Below, in pieces: positions 52,451 through 61,674 of a stretch of DNA of 64,000 nt. Each line of letters starts with the position of its first letter. The first letter of the stretch is position 1. The position numbers and the translations under genes were made by a program. The notes beneath the pieces are model-generated. The model made no database searches and was not told where the DNA came from. It was given only the letters and a program-made list of their open reading frames with translations. This DNA comes from Haloferula luteola (GTDB taxonomy: Bacteria > Verrucomicrobiota > Verrucomicrobiia > Verrucomicrobiales > Akkermansiaceae): NCBI RefSeq assembly GCF_014201715.1, contig NZ_JACHFD010000016.1:35414-99413 (forward strand), in the 5' to 3' direction.

Positions 52451-53125
52451 TCAGCCTCTGCGGCGTTCCAACAGCACGAGCATGAGGAAGCTGAGCATGA
52501 GATTGAGCTCTTCCCGTGGCGTGAGGTCGCCGCATTTTTCGATGAGAAATCGACCTTCGAAAAAGGCCGGCTTTTTTGTCAAATGCATGACGGCAGGCGC
52601 ATCAATACGGGAGGCTCGGTAACGGGGATGGAAGAGGTAGCCGGTGAGGAGCCCAATGATGGGAATTTCCCCGAGCAGGGAGTCAAAGACCTTCGACCAA
52701 GGGTTTTCCTCGCGAAGGGAAAAGTCCGGGGTGTCGTCGCCAGGATTGAAGGTTTCGTAGTGGGCTTTCCAAAGGGAGCGCCATCCTCGGCGTCCCACGG
52801 AACCGATGGCTTGTCCTTGGGAGTCGGTGAAGAAGTATCGGGCCGACCAATCGATTACCTTGTTGGTTTTGATTTCGGCCAATCGAGTCGCGCGAGTGGC
52901 ATCGGTGAAGATTTCGACGTGCTCTTTGAATTTGAAGATCTTCTGCTTGGTGTAAAAGACGGTTCTGCCGTTGGCATCGGTGACGGTGGCCTGGGTGGCC
53001 AGGGCGAGAATCTTGAAGCTGAGTTGGAGGGGATACTGGAGACCGGCGAGATGGCGGGAAATGTCGTCGGTGGCGGGAGGAAGCGTGGCAGGAAATGCAG
53101 GGGGGGCGTAGGGATTGTCCGTCAT
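52451..53125 (-). CDS. LURP-one/scramblase-like (Tubby C-fold) protein
   Basis: 224 residues. The N-terminus MTDNPYAPP is a motif seen on many planctomycete/verrucomicrobial proteins. The body (YPLQLSFKILALATQATVTD, GRTVFYTKQKIFKFKEHVEI, LAEIKTNKVIDWSARYFFTD) has the strand pattern of the LURP-one/phospholipid-scramblase superfamily. A C-terminal hydrophobic helix (ELNLMLSFLMLVLLE) could insert in the membrane, as in scramblases. Role unknown. Confidence 0.72.
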   Translation of the reverse strand: MTDNPYAPPAFPATLPPATDDISRHLAGLQYPLQLSFKILALATQATVTDANGRTVFYTKQKIFKFKEHVEIFTDATRATRLAEIKTNKVIDWSARYFFTDSQGQAIGSVGRRGWRSLWKAHYETFNPGDDTPDFSLREENPWSKVFDSLLGEIPIIGLLTGYLFHPRYRASRIDAPAVMHLTKKPAFFEGRFLIEKCGDLTPREELNLMLSFLMLVLLERRRG

Positions 53126-53245
53126 GATAGGAAGGTCAGAGCTTCATGGGTTAGCGATAGGATCGAAGGATACCAAGTCATTCATTCACGAATTCTGGGA
53201 TGATCGATGAAGGCGGGTTCTGCACCGGGCGGCTCGGACCTGTCC

Positions 53246-53283
53246 GCAAAAAAGCCCCCGTTCCGCGATGGCAAAAGGAGGCT
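53246..53283 (-). terminator. Terminator downstream of the dihydroorotate-dehydrogenase-like gene
   Basis: On the minus strand GCCTCC and GGGGGC can pair across a 17-nt loop, followed by a run of T (TTTTTT). The stem is short. Confidence 0.5.
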
Positions 53284-53340
53284 GTGATGTCTTGAGTCGC
53301 CGCTTTGCAGAAGGGCGATGCGTGAGCAGTGTCGGGTCGG

Positions 53341-54336
53341 TCAATCGGCTGTCCAGCTGTGCAAAACCATGGCGTAGTTGCCGCGCTCAATGGCTTCCGG
53401 GTCCGGTGCATTTTGGTGGCTCATGCAGCCCCGAAGTTGGTCGAGATGAGAGTACTCGTGTTCATGCATCCATTCGATCACGCCATCTACGAGGTTTCTC
53501 AAGTGGGCGGGTCCGTGGAGAAGGAGGCCGGAAACGGTTTGAACGGTGGTTGCTCCTGCCATGAGGCCTTTGATCACGTCATGGGATTCGTGGATGCCAC
53601 CGCTAAGGGAGAGGTCGAGTCCAGTGCGGCCATGCAAAATGGCTAACCAGCGGAGCCGCAAGTTGAGCTCTGCGGAGGTGGAGAGGCGCAGGGTGGGTTC
53701 GGTGCGGAGCTCTTCGATGTCGATGTCCGGTTGGTAGAATCGGTTGAACAGCACCACGGCCTGCACGCCGAGCTCTTCCAAGCGCGATACGAAATGAGGA
53801 ATCGACGTGAAGAAAGGAGGGAGTTTGACCGCGATGGGGATCTCGATGCCTTCGCGCGCTGCCCGCACGGATTCGAGAAGCCGTTCTTCCACCTCCGCTG
53901 AGCTTTCGAACTTGTCTGCTGACAAATGGTAGAGGTTGACCTCAAGAGCATCGGCCCCAGCGGCGGCGATCAATTGTGGATACTCCCGCCACCCATCAGG
54001 ACTGATGCCATTGACGGAGGCGATGACGGGGATGTCGACTGCGGCTTTGATGTGGGCAATGCGCGAGAGGTATTCGTCGGGACCTAGGCAGTAGTCTTCT
54101 GGCTCAGGAAGGAAGCTGAGGGCTTCGGCAAAGCTGTCCTCTGCCTCGTCGATGGCGGCAAAGGCAGCGCGTTGCTCTTTGACGATCTGCTCCTCAAAAA
54201 GCGAGTTCATGATCAAGCACGGCGCGCCGACGTCTTCGAGCTGGCGAACTTTGCGGAGGTCTCCTGTGAGAGGACCGGCTCCCGGAAGGATCGGGTGCGG
54301 GAGGGTGAGGCCGAGGTAGGTGGTTTCAAGGTTCAT
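53341..54336 (-). CDS. Dihydroorotate dehydrogenase-like protein
   Basis: 331 residues. FMN TIM barrel: MNLETTYLGLTLPHPILPGAGPLTG, VIASVNGISPDGW, ADALEVNLYHLSADK, IPIAVKLPPFF and LDLSLSGGIHESHDVIKGLMAGA. The catalytic Cys/Ser region of true PyrD1A is not clear. This subgroup is typically found next to pyruvate:ferredoxin oxidoreductase genes, as here: it lies 14 bp after the NifJ stop in the same direction. It may be an electron-transfer partner rather than a pyrimidine enzyme; that is inference. Confidence 0.85.
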   Translation of the reverse strand: MNLETTYLGLTLPHPILPGAGPLTGDLRKVRQLEDVGAPCLIMNSLFEEQIVKEQRAAFAAIDEAEDSFAEALSFLPEPEDYCLGPDEYLSRIAHIKAAVDIPVIASVNGISPDGWREYPQLIAAAGADALEVNLYHLSADKFESSAEVEERLLESVRAAREGIEIPIAVKLPPFFTSIPHFVSRLEELGVQAVVLFNRFYQPDIDIEELRTEPTLRLSTSAELNLRLRWLAILHGRTGLDLSLSGGIHESHDVIKGLMAGATTVQTVSGLLLHGPAHLRNLVDGVIEWMHEHEYSHLDQLRGCMSHQNAPDPEAIERGNYAMVLHSWTAD

Positions 54337-54350
54337 GGTTCTCGGGCAGT

Positions 54351-57300
54351 TCAGGATTCTTCCTCAGTGGTGGTGGCAGCGGCTTCTTCCGGGAAATGAA
54401 TCGCGGCCATTTGTTCGAGCAGTTTCCAACGGTGGCGGGCGCTTTCCTGGGCATGATCGGCCAGTTCCTTGAAGCGTTGCGGATTGATTTTCTCGATCAT
54501 GCGGAAGCGGGTTTCATTGCGCATGAAGTCGGCGGTGGTCCCTTTGGGCTCCTTCGAGTCGAGGATGAGCGGGGGTTGTCCTTCGGAAATCCGGCGGGGA
54601 TCGTAGCGGAAGAGGGTCCAAAGCCCGCTATCCACAAGACGCTTCTGCTGGTCCATGCCGAGCGAGAGATCGAAGCCATGGGCGATGCAATGGCTGTAGG
54701 CGATGATCAGCGACGGGCCGGGCCAGGCCTCGGCCTCCCGCATGGCTTTGACGACTTGGCTGTCCTTCGCTCCCATGGCGACACGGGCGACGTAGACGTT
54801 GCCATATTGCATGGCCATGAGGCCGAGTTCTTTGGGAGCGTTGGACTTGCCAGCGGCGGCAAATTTCGCGGCGGCGCCGATCGGAGTGGCCTTGGACGCC
54901 TGTCCCCCCGTGTTGGAGTAGACTTGGGTATCGAGCACCAACACATTGACGTCGCGGCCCTGGGCGAGGACGTGGTCGAGTCCTCCGTAGCCGATGTCGT
55001 AGGCCCAGCCATCGCCGCCTACGATCCAAACGGATTTGCGCACCAGATAGTCGGCGAGCAAGCGCAGGGCCGCAGCCTCAGGGGTGGAGATGCCGCCTAG
55101 GGTTTCCTTGAGCGTGGCGATCCGCTTGCGCTGGGCCTCAATGCCGGGTTCGTCGGTCTGATCGGCGTCCAGAATCTCTTGAACCAGGCTGTCGCCTATC
55201 TGCGGCGCCAGGCGGGAAAGCAGGCCTCTTGCGGCGTCGTTTTTCTGATCGACGGCGAAGCGCATTCCGAAACCAAATTCGGCATTGTCCTCAAACAGCG
55301 AGTTGGCCCACGCAGGTCCACGCCCGAAGGCATCTTTGGCATAGGGAGTGGTGGGAAGGTTGCCTCCGTAGATCGAGGAACACCCGGTGGCATTGGCGAT
55401 GAGCAGGCGGTCCCCGAAAAGTTGGGTGAGCAACTTCAGATAGGGAGTTTCGCCGCAACCCGCGCAGGCTCCCGAGAACTCGAAAAGGGGACGCAGGAAC
55501 TGTGAGGATTTCACTTCCCCATGATTCAGGCGCGCCCGGTCGGGATCAGGGAGGTGGTTGAGGAAGAAGTCGAAGTTTTCCCGTTCGGTTTCCCGCACCT
55601 CAAGCAGCGGGGTCATGTTGAGCGCCTTGCGCTTTGGCTGTTGCCGGTCCTTGGCGGGGCAAACGACGGTGCAGAGTTTGCAGCCCGTGCAGTCTTCCGG
55701 GGCGATTTGGATCGTGTACGAGGATCCTGGGAAATCACGCATCTTGAAGTCGGCGGCCTTGAAGGTCTCTGGAGCGGATCCGAGTTCGTCTTTGTCGTAG
55801 AACTTGGCGCGAATGGCGGCGTGGGGGCAAACCATGACGCATTTGTTGCACTGGATGCAGAGGTCCGGTTCCCAAGCGGGAATCTCGTGGGCGATGGCGC
55901 GCTTTTCCCAGCGCGTGGTATCGGTCGGCCAGACGCCATCGGGAGGGAAGGCGGAGACCGGAAGAAGGTCGCCTTTTCCTTCCATCATCACTGCGGTGAC
56001 GCGCTTGACGAAATCGGGTGCATCGTCGGGCACGACCGCGGCGCGGGGAGGGCCCTCAAGGGTGCCTGGGAGGGGAACGGGATGGAGGTGTTGCAGGGCG
56101 ATGTCGACCGCGGCGAAGTTGCGGCGGACGACCTCATCGCCCTTCTTGGCGTAGGTTTTTCGAATCGCGTCCTGAATCTTGGCGATGGCTTCGTCGCGGG
56201 TCAAAACACCAGAGATGGCGAAGAAGCAGGTTTGCATCACGGTGTTGATGCGACCTCCCATGCCGGCCTCTCGAGCCACTTCAAAGGCGTTGATGGTATA
56301 AACTTTGAGGTCCTTTTCGACCATCGCCCGGCGAGCTTCGAGTGGCAGTTTGTCCCACAATTGATCGGGCGCATACGGAGCATTGAGGAGGACCGTCGCG
56401 CCATGGGCTGCGGGTTCGAGGACGTCGAATTTCTCGAGAAATCCGAATTGATGGCAGGCCACAAAGCTGGCGTTGGTCACGAGGTAGGGGGCCCGGATGC
56501 GCTCGGGACCAAAGCGAAGGTGGGAAACGGTGACGCCGCCGGACTTTTTGGAATCAAAGACGAAGTAACCCTGGGCAAAGTTGTCGGTTTCTTCGCCGAT
56601 GATTTTGATGGAATTGCGGTTGGCGCCGACGGTGCCATCGGAGCCGAGCCCCCAGAATACCGCCCGAACGACTTGGTCGGATTCGATCGAAAACGATGGA
56701 TCGTAGGCGAGCGAAAGATGGGTGACATCGTCTTCGATACCGACGGTGAAGCGGCGTTTGGGCCGAGGCTGGTCGAGTTCGTCGAAGACCGCCTTGACCA
56801 TGGCGGGAGTGAATTCTTTGGAGGAGATCCCGTAGCGACCGCCGATCAGGCGGGGCATGGGGAAGGGCAAGGTGCCAGTTTCGAGGGCTTCGGAGAGGGC
56901 CGCGGAAACATCCAGGTGCAAGGGCTCGGCTGGGGCTCCCGGCTCTTTGGTGCGGTCGAGGACGGCGATGGCTTTGACCGTCCGCGGAAGCGCCGCAAGG
57001 AGCGCGGCCTGATCGAAAGGTCGATAGAGGCGGACGCGAATCACTCCCACTTTTTCACCGCGGGCGGTGAGGTACTTGACGGTTTCATCCACGGTCTCAC
57101 CTCCGGAAGCCATGACCACGATGACCTTCTCGGCATCGGCTGCACCCGTGTAGTCGAACAGATGGTAGTGGCGTCCGGTGAGTTCTCCGAAGCGATCCAT
57201 GGCCGCCTGCACCTTGGCGGGAACCGCATCGTGAAAGAGGTTGCAGGCTTCGCGTGCTTGGAAGTGGGCATCCGGGTTCATGGCGGTGCCGCGGACCGTG

Positions 57301-57947
57301 GGCGCGTCGGGGGTCAGCGCCCGCTGGTAGAAGGCGAGGCGGTCGTCCTCGTTCATCATGCCATGGAGCACCTCGTCGGGAAGGATTTCGATTTTCTGGA
57401 CTTCGTGCGAAGTACGGAATCCATCGAAGAAGTGGAGGAAAGGAACTCGGGTGGCAAGGGTGGCACTGTGGGCGATGGCCGACAGGTCCTGCGCTTCCTG
57501 CACGGAGGCGGAGGCGAGCAGCGCGAAGCCTGTCTGGCGAACCGACATGACATCTTGGTGGTCGCCAAAAATGGACAGGGCGTGAGTGGCCAGCGAGCGG
57601 GCCGCGACGTGCATGACAAAGGGAGTCAGTTCTCCGGCGATTTTATACATCGCAGGAATCATCAGCAGCAGCCCTTGCGATGAGGTGAAGGTGGTGGACA
57701 GGCAACCGGCTTGAAGCGTGCCGTGGCACACGGCACTGGCGCCACCTTCGCTCTGCATCTCGATGACTCGCGGCGTCGCGCCCCAGATGTTTTTCTGGCC
57801 GCGGCTTTCGAAGACATCCGCCAGCTCGGACATCGGTGAGCTGGGAGTGATCGGATAGATGGCAATCGTTTCACTCAGGCGGCAGGCCACGGAGGAGACG
57901 GCTTCGTTGGCCTCGAGGGTTGCGTGCGGTTTCACGTGTGCAATCAA
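54351..57947 (-). CDS. nifJ: Pyruvate:ferredoxin (flavodoxin) oxidoreductase
   Basis: 1198 residues, the normal single-chain length. Domains in order: pyrimidine-binding domain I (AIYPITPSSPMSELADVF), domain II with transketolase-C fold, the gamma-type domain (GVTVSHLRFGPERIRAPYLV), and the two-cluster ferredoxin domain (CIQCNKCVMVCPH and CTGCKLCTVVCPAKD). Then comes the TPP domain with CAGCGETPY, NATGCSSIYGGNLPTTPY, GDGWAYDIGYGG and the Mg/TPP motif DTQVYSNTGGQASKATP; a further conserved Cys completes the third cluster. It oxidatively decarboxylates pyruvate to acetyl-CoA with ferredoxin as acceptor, an oxygen-sensitive reaction implying anaerobic or microaerobic life. Co-transcribed with the FMN protein downstream. 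Confidence 0.96.
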   Translation of the reverse strand: MIAHVKPHATLEANEAVSSVACRLSETIAIYPITPSSPMSELADVFESRGQKNIWGATPRVIEMQSEGGASAVCHGTLQAGCLSTTFTSSQGLLLMIPAMYKIAGELTPFVMHVAARSLATHALSIFGDHQDVMSVRQTGFALLASASVQEAQDLSAIAHSATLATRVPFLHFFDGFRTSHEVQKIEILPDEVLHGMMNEDDRLAFYQRALTPDAPTVRGTAMNPDAHFQAREACNLFHDAVPAKVQAAMDRFGELTGRHYHLFDYTGAADAEKVIVVMASGGETVDETVKYLTARGEKVGVIRVRLYRPFDQAALLAALPRTVKAIAVLDRTKEPGAPAEPLHLDVSAALSEALETGTLPFPMPRLIGGRYGISSKEFTPAMVKAVFDELDQPRPKRRFTVGIEDDVTHLSLAYDPSFSIESDQVVRAVFWGLGSDGTVGANRNSIKIIGEETDNFAQGYFVFDSKKSGGVTVSHLRFGPERIRAPYLVTNASFVACHQFGFLEKFDVLEPAAHGATVLLNAPYAPDQLWDKLPLEARRAMVEKDLKVYTINAFEVAREAGMGGRINTVMQTCFFAISGVLTRDEAIAKIQDAIRKTYAKKGDEVVRRNFAAVDIALQHLHPVPLPGTLEGPPRAAVVPDDAPDFVKRVTAVMMEGKGDLLPVSAFPPDGVWPTDTTRWEKRAIAHEIPAWEPDLCIQCNKCVMVCPHAAIRAKFYDKDELGSAPETFKAADFKMRDFPGSSYTIQIAPEDCTGCKLCTVVCPAKDRQQPKRKALNMTPLLEVRETERENFDFFLNHLPDPDRARLNHGEVKSSQFLRPLFEFSGACAGCGETPYLKLLTQLFGDRLLIANATGCSSIYGGNLPTTPYAKDAFGRGPAWANSLFEDNAEFGFGMRFAVDQKNDAARGLLSRLAPQIGDSLVQEILDADQTDEPGIEAQRKRIATLKETLGGISTPEAAALRLLADYLVRKSVWIVGGDGWAYDIGYGGLDHVLAQGRDVNVLVLDTQVYSNTGGQASKATPIGAAAKFAAAGKSNAPKELGLMAMQYGNVYVARVAMGAKDSQVVKAMREAEAWPGPSLIIAYSHCIAHGFDLSLGMDQQKRLVDSGLWTLFRYDPRRISEGQPPLILDSKEPKGTTADFMRNETRFRMIEKINPQRFKELADHAQESARHRWKLLEQMAAIHFPEEAAATTTEEES

Positions 57948-58064
57948 AGCGATAGGGCCACCGGATGGCTTCGCGTCGATGCCGATTCGCCCCGCGGGAA
58001 TTGCTCCGGTTCCGCGGGCATTCCCGCTTGCCGGGGGCGGGCGAGGGGCCTAAACGAAGCGGCG

Positions 58065-58250
58065 ATGAAACTTTTCTGCCTGCTCGCCGCCGCTGCCGCG
58101 TTTTCCGCCGTTTCGTGCGAACGCCATGATTGGGAGGAAACGAAGATCTTGCACGAGGCCCACGGGGCCCACGGTCATGACGAGCACGCAGAACATGCCG
58201 AGCATGGCGAAGAGGGCCATGCGGGTGAGCACGCAGAAGAAGCCCATTGA
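58065..58250 (+). CDS. Tiny His/Glu-rich lipoprotein
   Basis: 61 residues. Signal with lipobox (MKLFCLLAAAAAFSAVSC), lipidated Cys-18. The mature part is made mostly of His, Glu, Ala and Gly (HGAHGHDEHAEHAEHGEEGH), 11 His in about 43 residues. It probably binds divalent metal (Ni, Zn, Co or Cu) at the cell surface. It is 117 bp from and divergent to nifJ, followed by a terminator. Confidence 0.72.
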   Translation: MKLFCLLAAAAAFSAVSCERHDWEETKILHEAHGAHGHDEHAEHAEHGEEGHAGEHAEEAH

Positions 58251-58289
58251 TTCGCCTCCACCCGGGCGAAACCGGGATCGGATTTTGAG

Positions 58290-58319
58290 GCCGTTTCCTG
58301 AAGGGGAGACGGCTTTTTT
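58290..58319 (+). terminator. Terminator of the His-rich lipoprotein gene
   Basis: A 9-bp stem (GCCGTTTCC/GGAGACGGC, one G-T pair) followed by six T; the T-run abuts the stop codon of the convergent reductase gene. Confidence 0.85.
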
Positions 58320-58941
58320 ACGCCCTGCGATAGCTGAGAAAGCATTCTCCCGATTCGGTTAGGGATTCAAAATGAGTGAGTTGATAGTGGCGAGAAGATG
58401 CTAGGAAATCCCCGGGAGGACCGGTGAGCCCAGGCGCATCCCGTCCCCCAAAAAGGGTGTGACCGGCCCAGGTTAGGTGGATTTCATCAATGGCATCGAT
58501 TTCAGCGAGTTCACGGACGAGGCTGGCGCCCCCCTCGCAGTGAAGCCTCTCCACGCCAAAGTCCTGGTGGAGACGCTCAAGAAATTGGGCCAGAGTGGAG
58601 TGGTGCCCCACCGTATCCTTGATCTTCCTCGGGGCGTGCTCGGTTCCCAGCAGATGAATGGGGCCGCCGGGCGTGTGGAAAAGCGGATGCGACGGATCGA
58701 ACTTGCCCGTCCGGGAAATGACGCAACGCAGGGGGTTCTGTGGAGCGGTAAGGGTCATCCGGTCCGCTTCGAGGGTCCCTCTTCCCACCAGGAGGGCGTC
58801 GGCTTCGACTCGCAAGCGGTGGAATCGCTCTTGATCCGCCTCCGAGGTCCATCCAGAGGAAATCCCGGCGATGGAAGTGATCCGGCCATCGGCAGAGAGA
58901 GCAAAATTGAGGCTGAGGTGCGGACGAACCATGGGGTGCAA
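58318..58941 (-). CDS. RibD C-terminal domain reductase
   Basis: 207 residues; ATG at 58932 (MVRPHLSLNFALSADG) is as likely a start. DHFR-like fold of the RibD/YwjB group: LSLNFALSADGRITSIAGIS, VEADALLVGRGTLEADRMTL, GVERLHCEGGASLVRELAE, HLTWAGHTLFGG. Without the deaminase domain it may be a stand-alone pyrimidine reductase of riboflavin synthesis or an NADPH reductase of unknown substrate. No other rib gene is near. Confidence 0.85.
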   Translation of the reverse strand: MHPMVRPHLSLNFALSADGRITSIAGISSGWTSEADQERFHRLRVEADALLVGRGTLEADRMTLTAPQNPLRCVISRTGKFDPSHPLFHTPGGPIHLLGTEHAPRKIKDTVGHHSTLAQFLERLHQDFGVERLHCEGGASLVRELAEIDAIDEIHLTWAGHTLFGGRDAPGLTGPPGDFLASSRHYQLTHFESLTESGECFLSYRRA

Positions 58942-59090
58942 CCAGCATTCTCAAGTCGCCACCCGGAGTCGACATCCGATTCGGAAAGGCATCCGTGACT
59001 TGGCCGGGCGGACGGGGTTTCACCCGATCGAGCGATGGAGCTCGAAAGCGGCGGGTGGAAAAGCCACCATCCTGAAACGTTCATTCGGCG

Positions 59091-59666
59091 ATGAAACCCT
59101 TGCGTTCTTCACACCTCTCCCACCAAGCAGTGGCACTTGGCGACATGAAAACCGCCTCCGGCGATAAGGTCGTAGTGCCGGGCCTGCGGTCTCGCGTGGT
59201 GGTCGGCTCTGCCGTCCTGTTGGCCACTTTGAGCCCCCTGCTAGCGTTGGCCCAGTTGGCCTACGACATCCGAGTCGAGACGCTCACCGAGATCTACCGG
59301 GAAAGCGGCGGCCTCCCGGCGATCTCTCGAATTCTGGCCCCGTTCGGCCCGATCGATCTCTGGAGCTACCTCACGCCCATCGCCTTGGGCGTGGCCGCAG
59401 GGGCGGCATGGAAAGTTCGCCTGTCAGGGGGGATGTCCATCGCAGTCCTGCTCAGCGTCGCTCTCCAATTGGCCGGATATTGGGCGGCCTTTGCCCCCTA
59501 CGCCGCGCTCCTCCAAATGACCGGGGTGATTCCCAGATGGCCCTATCCTTGGGAACCGTTTGTCGCCAACCTGTCCTTGGTGGTCGTCTCGTGGGGATCC
59601 GCGATCTGGGCAGTGGCGAAGGCGCGTGCCCGTGGTCGGGCCCATGCAATGCCTTCACTCGAGTAG
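59091..59666 (+). CDS. Four-helix integral membrane protein
   Basis: 191 residues, or 173 if started at 59145 (MKTASGDKV). Four membrane helices: VVVGSAVLLATLSPLLALAQ, LWSYLTPIALGVAAGAAW, MSIAVLLSVALQLAGYWAAF and ANLSLVVVSWGSAIWAVA. A short basic C-terminus follows. No family recognised. Convergent with the ABC exporter gene, 10 bp apart. Confidence 0.68.
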   Translation: MKPLRSSHLSHQAVALGDMKTASGDKVVVPGLRSRVVVGSAVLLATLSPLLALAQLAYDIRVETLTEIYRESGGLPAISRILAPFGPIDLWSYLTPIALGVAAGAAWKVRLSGGMSIAVLLSVALQLAGYWAAFAPYAALLQMTGVIPRWPYPWEPFVANLSLVVVSWGSAIWAVAKARARGRAHAMPSLE

Positions 59667-59675
59667 ATCCTCGAT

Positions 59676-61394
59676 TCAACTTGGTGGGACAAGTGGGCTC
59701 CATCCGCCCCGATGCAAATCAGCATAGGGACCTGCAGCCTCCACCAGTTCGGCGTGAGTTCCGACTTCTGCAATGCGGCCGTCAACCAGCACCGCGATGC
59801 GATCCGCGGCTTCAATCGTGCTGAGGCGATGGGCGATCACGAAGCAAGTGCGATCGGCGCGGAGACGTTCAAGAGCCTGCTGGACCAGTAGCTCCGTCTG
59901 ATTGTCCAACGCCGAGGTCGCTTCATCGAGAAGCAGGAGCGGAGGATTGCGCAGAAGCGCGCGGGCGATGGAGAGGCGTTGCTTTTCCCCCCCGGAAAAT
60001 CGGATGCCACGTTCTCCCGCCAACGTGTCGAGTTGCTCTGGCAGATCACGCACGAACCTCGCGGCGTTGGCGGCCTCAAGCGCCTTCCAGAGCTCACTGT
60101 CCGTCGCACTGGGCCGGGCAATCTGCAGATTGGCGCGGAGCGTATCGTTGAAAAGAAAGCTGTCCTGCGTCACGTAGCCAATATGGTCACGCAGCCATTC
60201 TTTCGACAGGTGGTCGAGGGGTTGCCCATCGAGCAAAATGCGTCCGGAACTCGGCTCATAAAATCGGGCCAAGAGGTGAAGCAGCGTGGATTTTCCGGCC
60301 CCGGTGGGACCGACCAGAGCGATCGTCTCTCCGGGCGCTGCATGGAGCTGAATCTCGGCGACCGCCGGAGTCGTCTCATCATAAGAAAAAGAAACCCCTT
60401 CGAAGCGGATATCGCCCCGGAAAACAGCCGGCCGCAGACCCTCGGTCAGCTGAGGCTCTGCAGGCCGATCAAGAATTTCGCGCAGCCGCCGCATCGCATT
60501 GCGACCTCGACTGAAGGTCTGAGACAGCGGATTGATCTTCGACACCGGATCAAACAAGAAGCCCCAGGCAAAGAGGAAATAGAACAAGGTTCCAGATGTC
60601 ATTTCCCCCTGCAACACTCTCCACGCTCCGTAGGCGACCATAAGAATGATTCCGGCCTCCGCTAGCATCGAGACCCCGGGCCAAACCACCGCCTGGCCCT
60701 TCATCACCTTCATATAGCGACTTCGCGTGCGCTGAGAGGCGGCGGCGAAGGATTCCAAGGTCTCCGGTTCGTGGGTGAAAACTTTGATCTGGCGAATCCC
60801 AGAAAGCGAATCGTGGAGATGGGCGTGGAGATCCGCCGTCGCCTCTGACGAAGCCCTCCAATGAGGGGCGGCGCGAACCGAGTGACGCCATGTGATCAGC
60901 CCAATCACCGGAAGTGGAGCAATCGCCACGCATGCCAGCCGACTATCGTGCCAGAACAGCGATCCCAAAATGGCGGCGAACTGAAAAAAGGCAGGAAGCG
61001 CGACATCCAAGGCTTCCACATACATCCGCTGAGTCGCAGGAACATCATCCGCCACACGGGACATGATTTCCCCCGAAGCGTGACGATCGAACCAACGAAT
61101 GGGTTGGCTCTGAAGCTGATCGAACAGCCGGACCCGCAAATCATGGGTGAGCCGCGACTCGAGTGACTGAGCAAGAAGCGAACGGAGAGAAAGCAAAGCT
61201 TGCCTCAGGGCAATCGCGCCCAGGCCGATCAGAGTGATTCGAACAATCCGATCAGGCCGGTTTTGTCCGATGATTCCGTCGGTGAATTCGCGAGCGATGG
61301 CTGGAATGACCAAGACCAGAGCCGTGCCGACGAGAGCCAGAAGAACAAGAGCAGTGGCACGGAGCTTGTGGTGGCGGAAGGTCATCGTGTCCAT
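59676..61394 (-). CDS. ABC exporter half-transporter (MsbA/MDR type)
   Basis: 572 residues (start 61394 or 61385). An N-terminal six-helix membrane domain (~15-310) is followed by the ATPase with Walker A GPTGAGKST, Q-loop YVTQDSF, signature RFSGGEKQRLS, Walker B LLLLDEATSALD and switch IAHRLST. All catalytic residues are present; it should act as a homodimer. Family members export lipid A, lipids or drugs; the gene stands alone, so the substrate cannot be inferred. Confidence 0.93.
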   Translation of the reverse strand: MDTMTFRHHKLRATALVLLALVGTALVLVIPAIAREFTDGIIGQNRPDRIVRITLIGLGAIALRQALLSLRSLLAQSLESRLTHDLRVRLFDQLQSQPIRWFDRHASGEIMSRVADDVPATQRMYVEALDVALPAFFQFAAILGSLFWHDSRLACVAIAPLPVIGLITWRHSVRAAPHWRASSEATADLHAHLHDSLSGIRQIKVFTHEPETLESFAAASQRTRSRYMKVMKGQAVVWPGVSMLAEAGIILMVAYGAWRVLQGEMTSGTLFYFLFAWGFLFDPVSKINPLSQTFSRGRNAMRRLREILDRPAEPQLTEGLRPAVFRGDIRFEGVSFSYDETTPAVAEIQLHAAPGETIALVGPTGAGKSTLLHLLARFYEPSSGRILLDGQPLDHLSKEWLRDHIGYVTQDSFLFNDTLRANLQIARPSATDSELWKALEAANAARFVRDLPEQLDTLAGERGIRFSGGEKQRLSIARALLRNPPLLLLDEATSALDNQTELLVQQALERLRADRTCFVIAHRLSTIEAADRIAVLVDGRIAEVGTHAELVEAAGPYADLHRGGWSPLVPPS

Positions 61395-61674
61395 CGGTGT
61401 GAAACCTGAAGATCGCCCGCCAAAGAAAAGCCTGGAAGAGGGCCGGTGAAAGCGAAAAGCCCCGTCAACAAGCAACTGACGATCAAGCGATCTCTTTCAT
61501 CGGTCAGCGCTCAGAGAATCCCGCTCGGTTAAGGGGCGCCCGTGGGCGTGCTCCCGCGGGCCGACGACCGGGTCGGCGTTCCCCCCCTCAGGAGGAAAGT
61601 CTCGAACCGTTCGCATGCTTCCCGGCCGGGAGACACAGCATGATTTGCCACGAACTTCTGTTCTGTTAGGTTAG
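61395..61674. other. Intergenic region at the left border of the accessory segment
   Basis: 280 bp between the ABC exporter and the transposase remnant, with no gene seen. The left inverted terminal repeat of the insertion sequence should lie near 61600-61670, but I cannot identify it with confidence. Confidence 0.35.

Noticed and set aside
53246..53283. Small ORF between the FMN protein and LURP-one-like genes
   Set aside because: Frames here are short and Arg/Ser-rich; the stretch is better explained by a terminator and leader.
55521..57683. 720-codon open frame on the + strand
   Set aside because: It is antisense to nifJ, whose domains and cluster motifs are intact. The conceptual protein is His/Asp/Gly-rich with no domain; it is a by-product of high G+C third positions.
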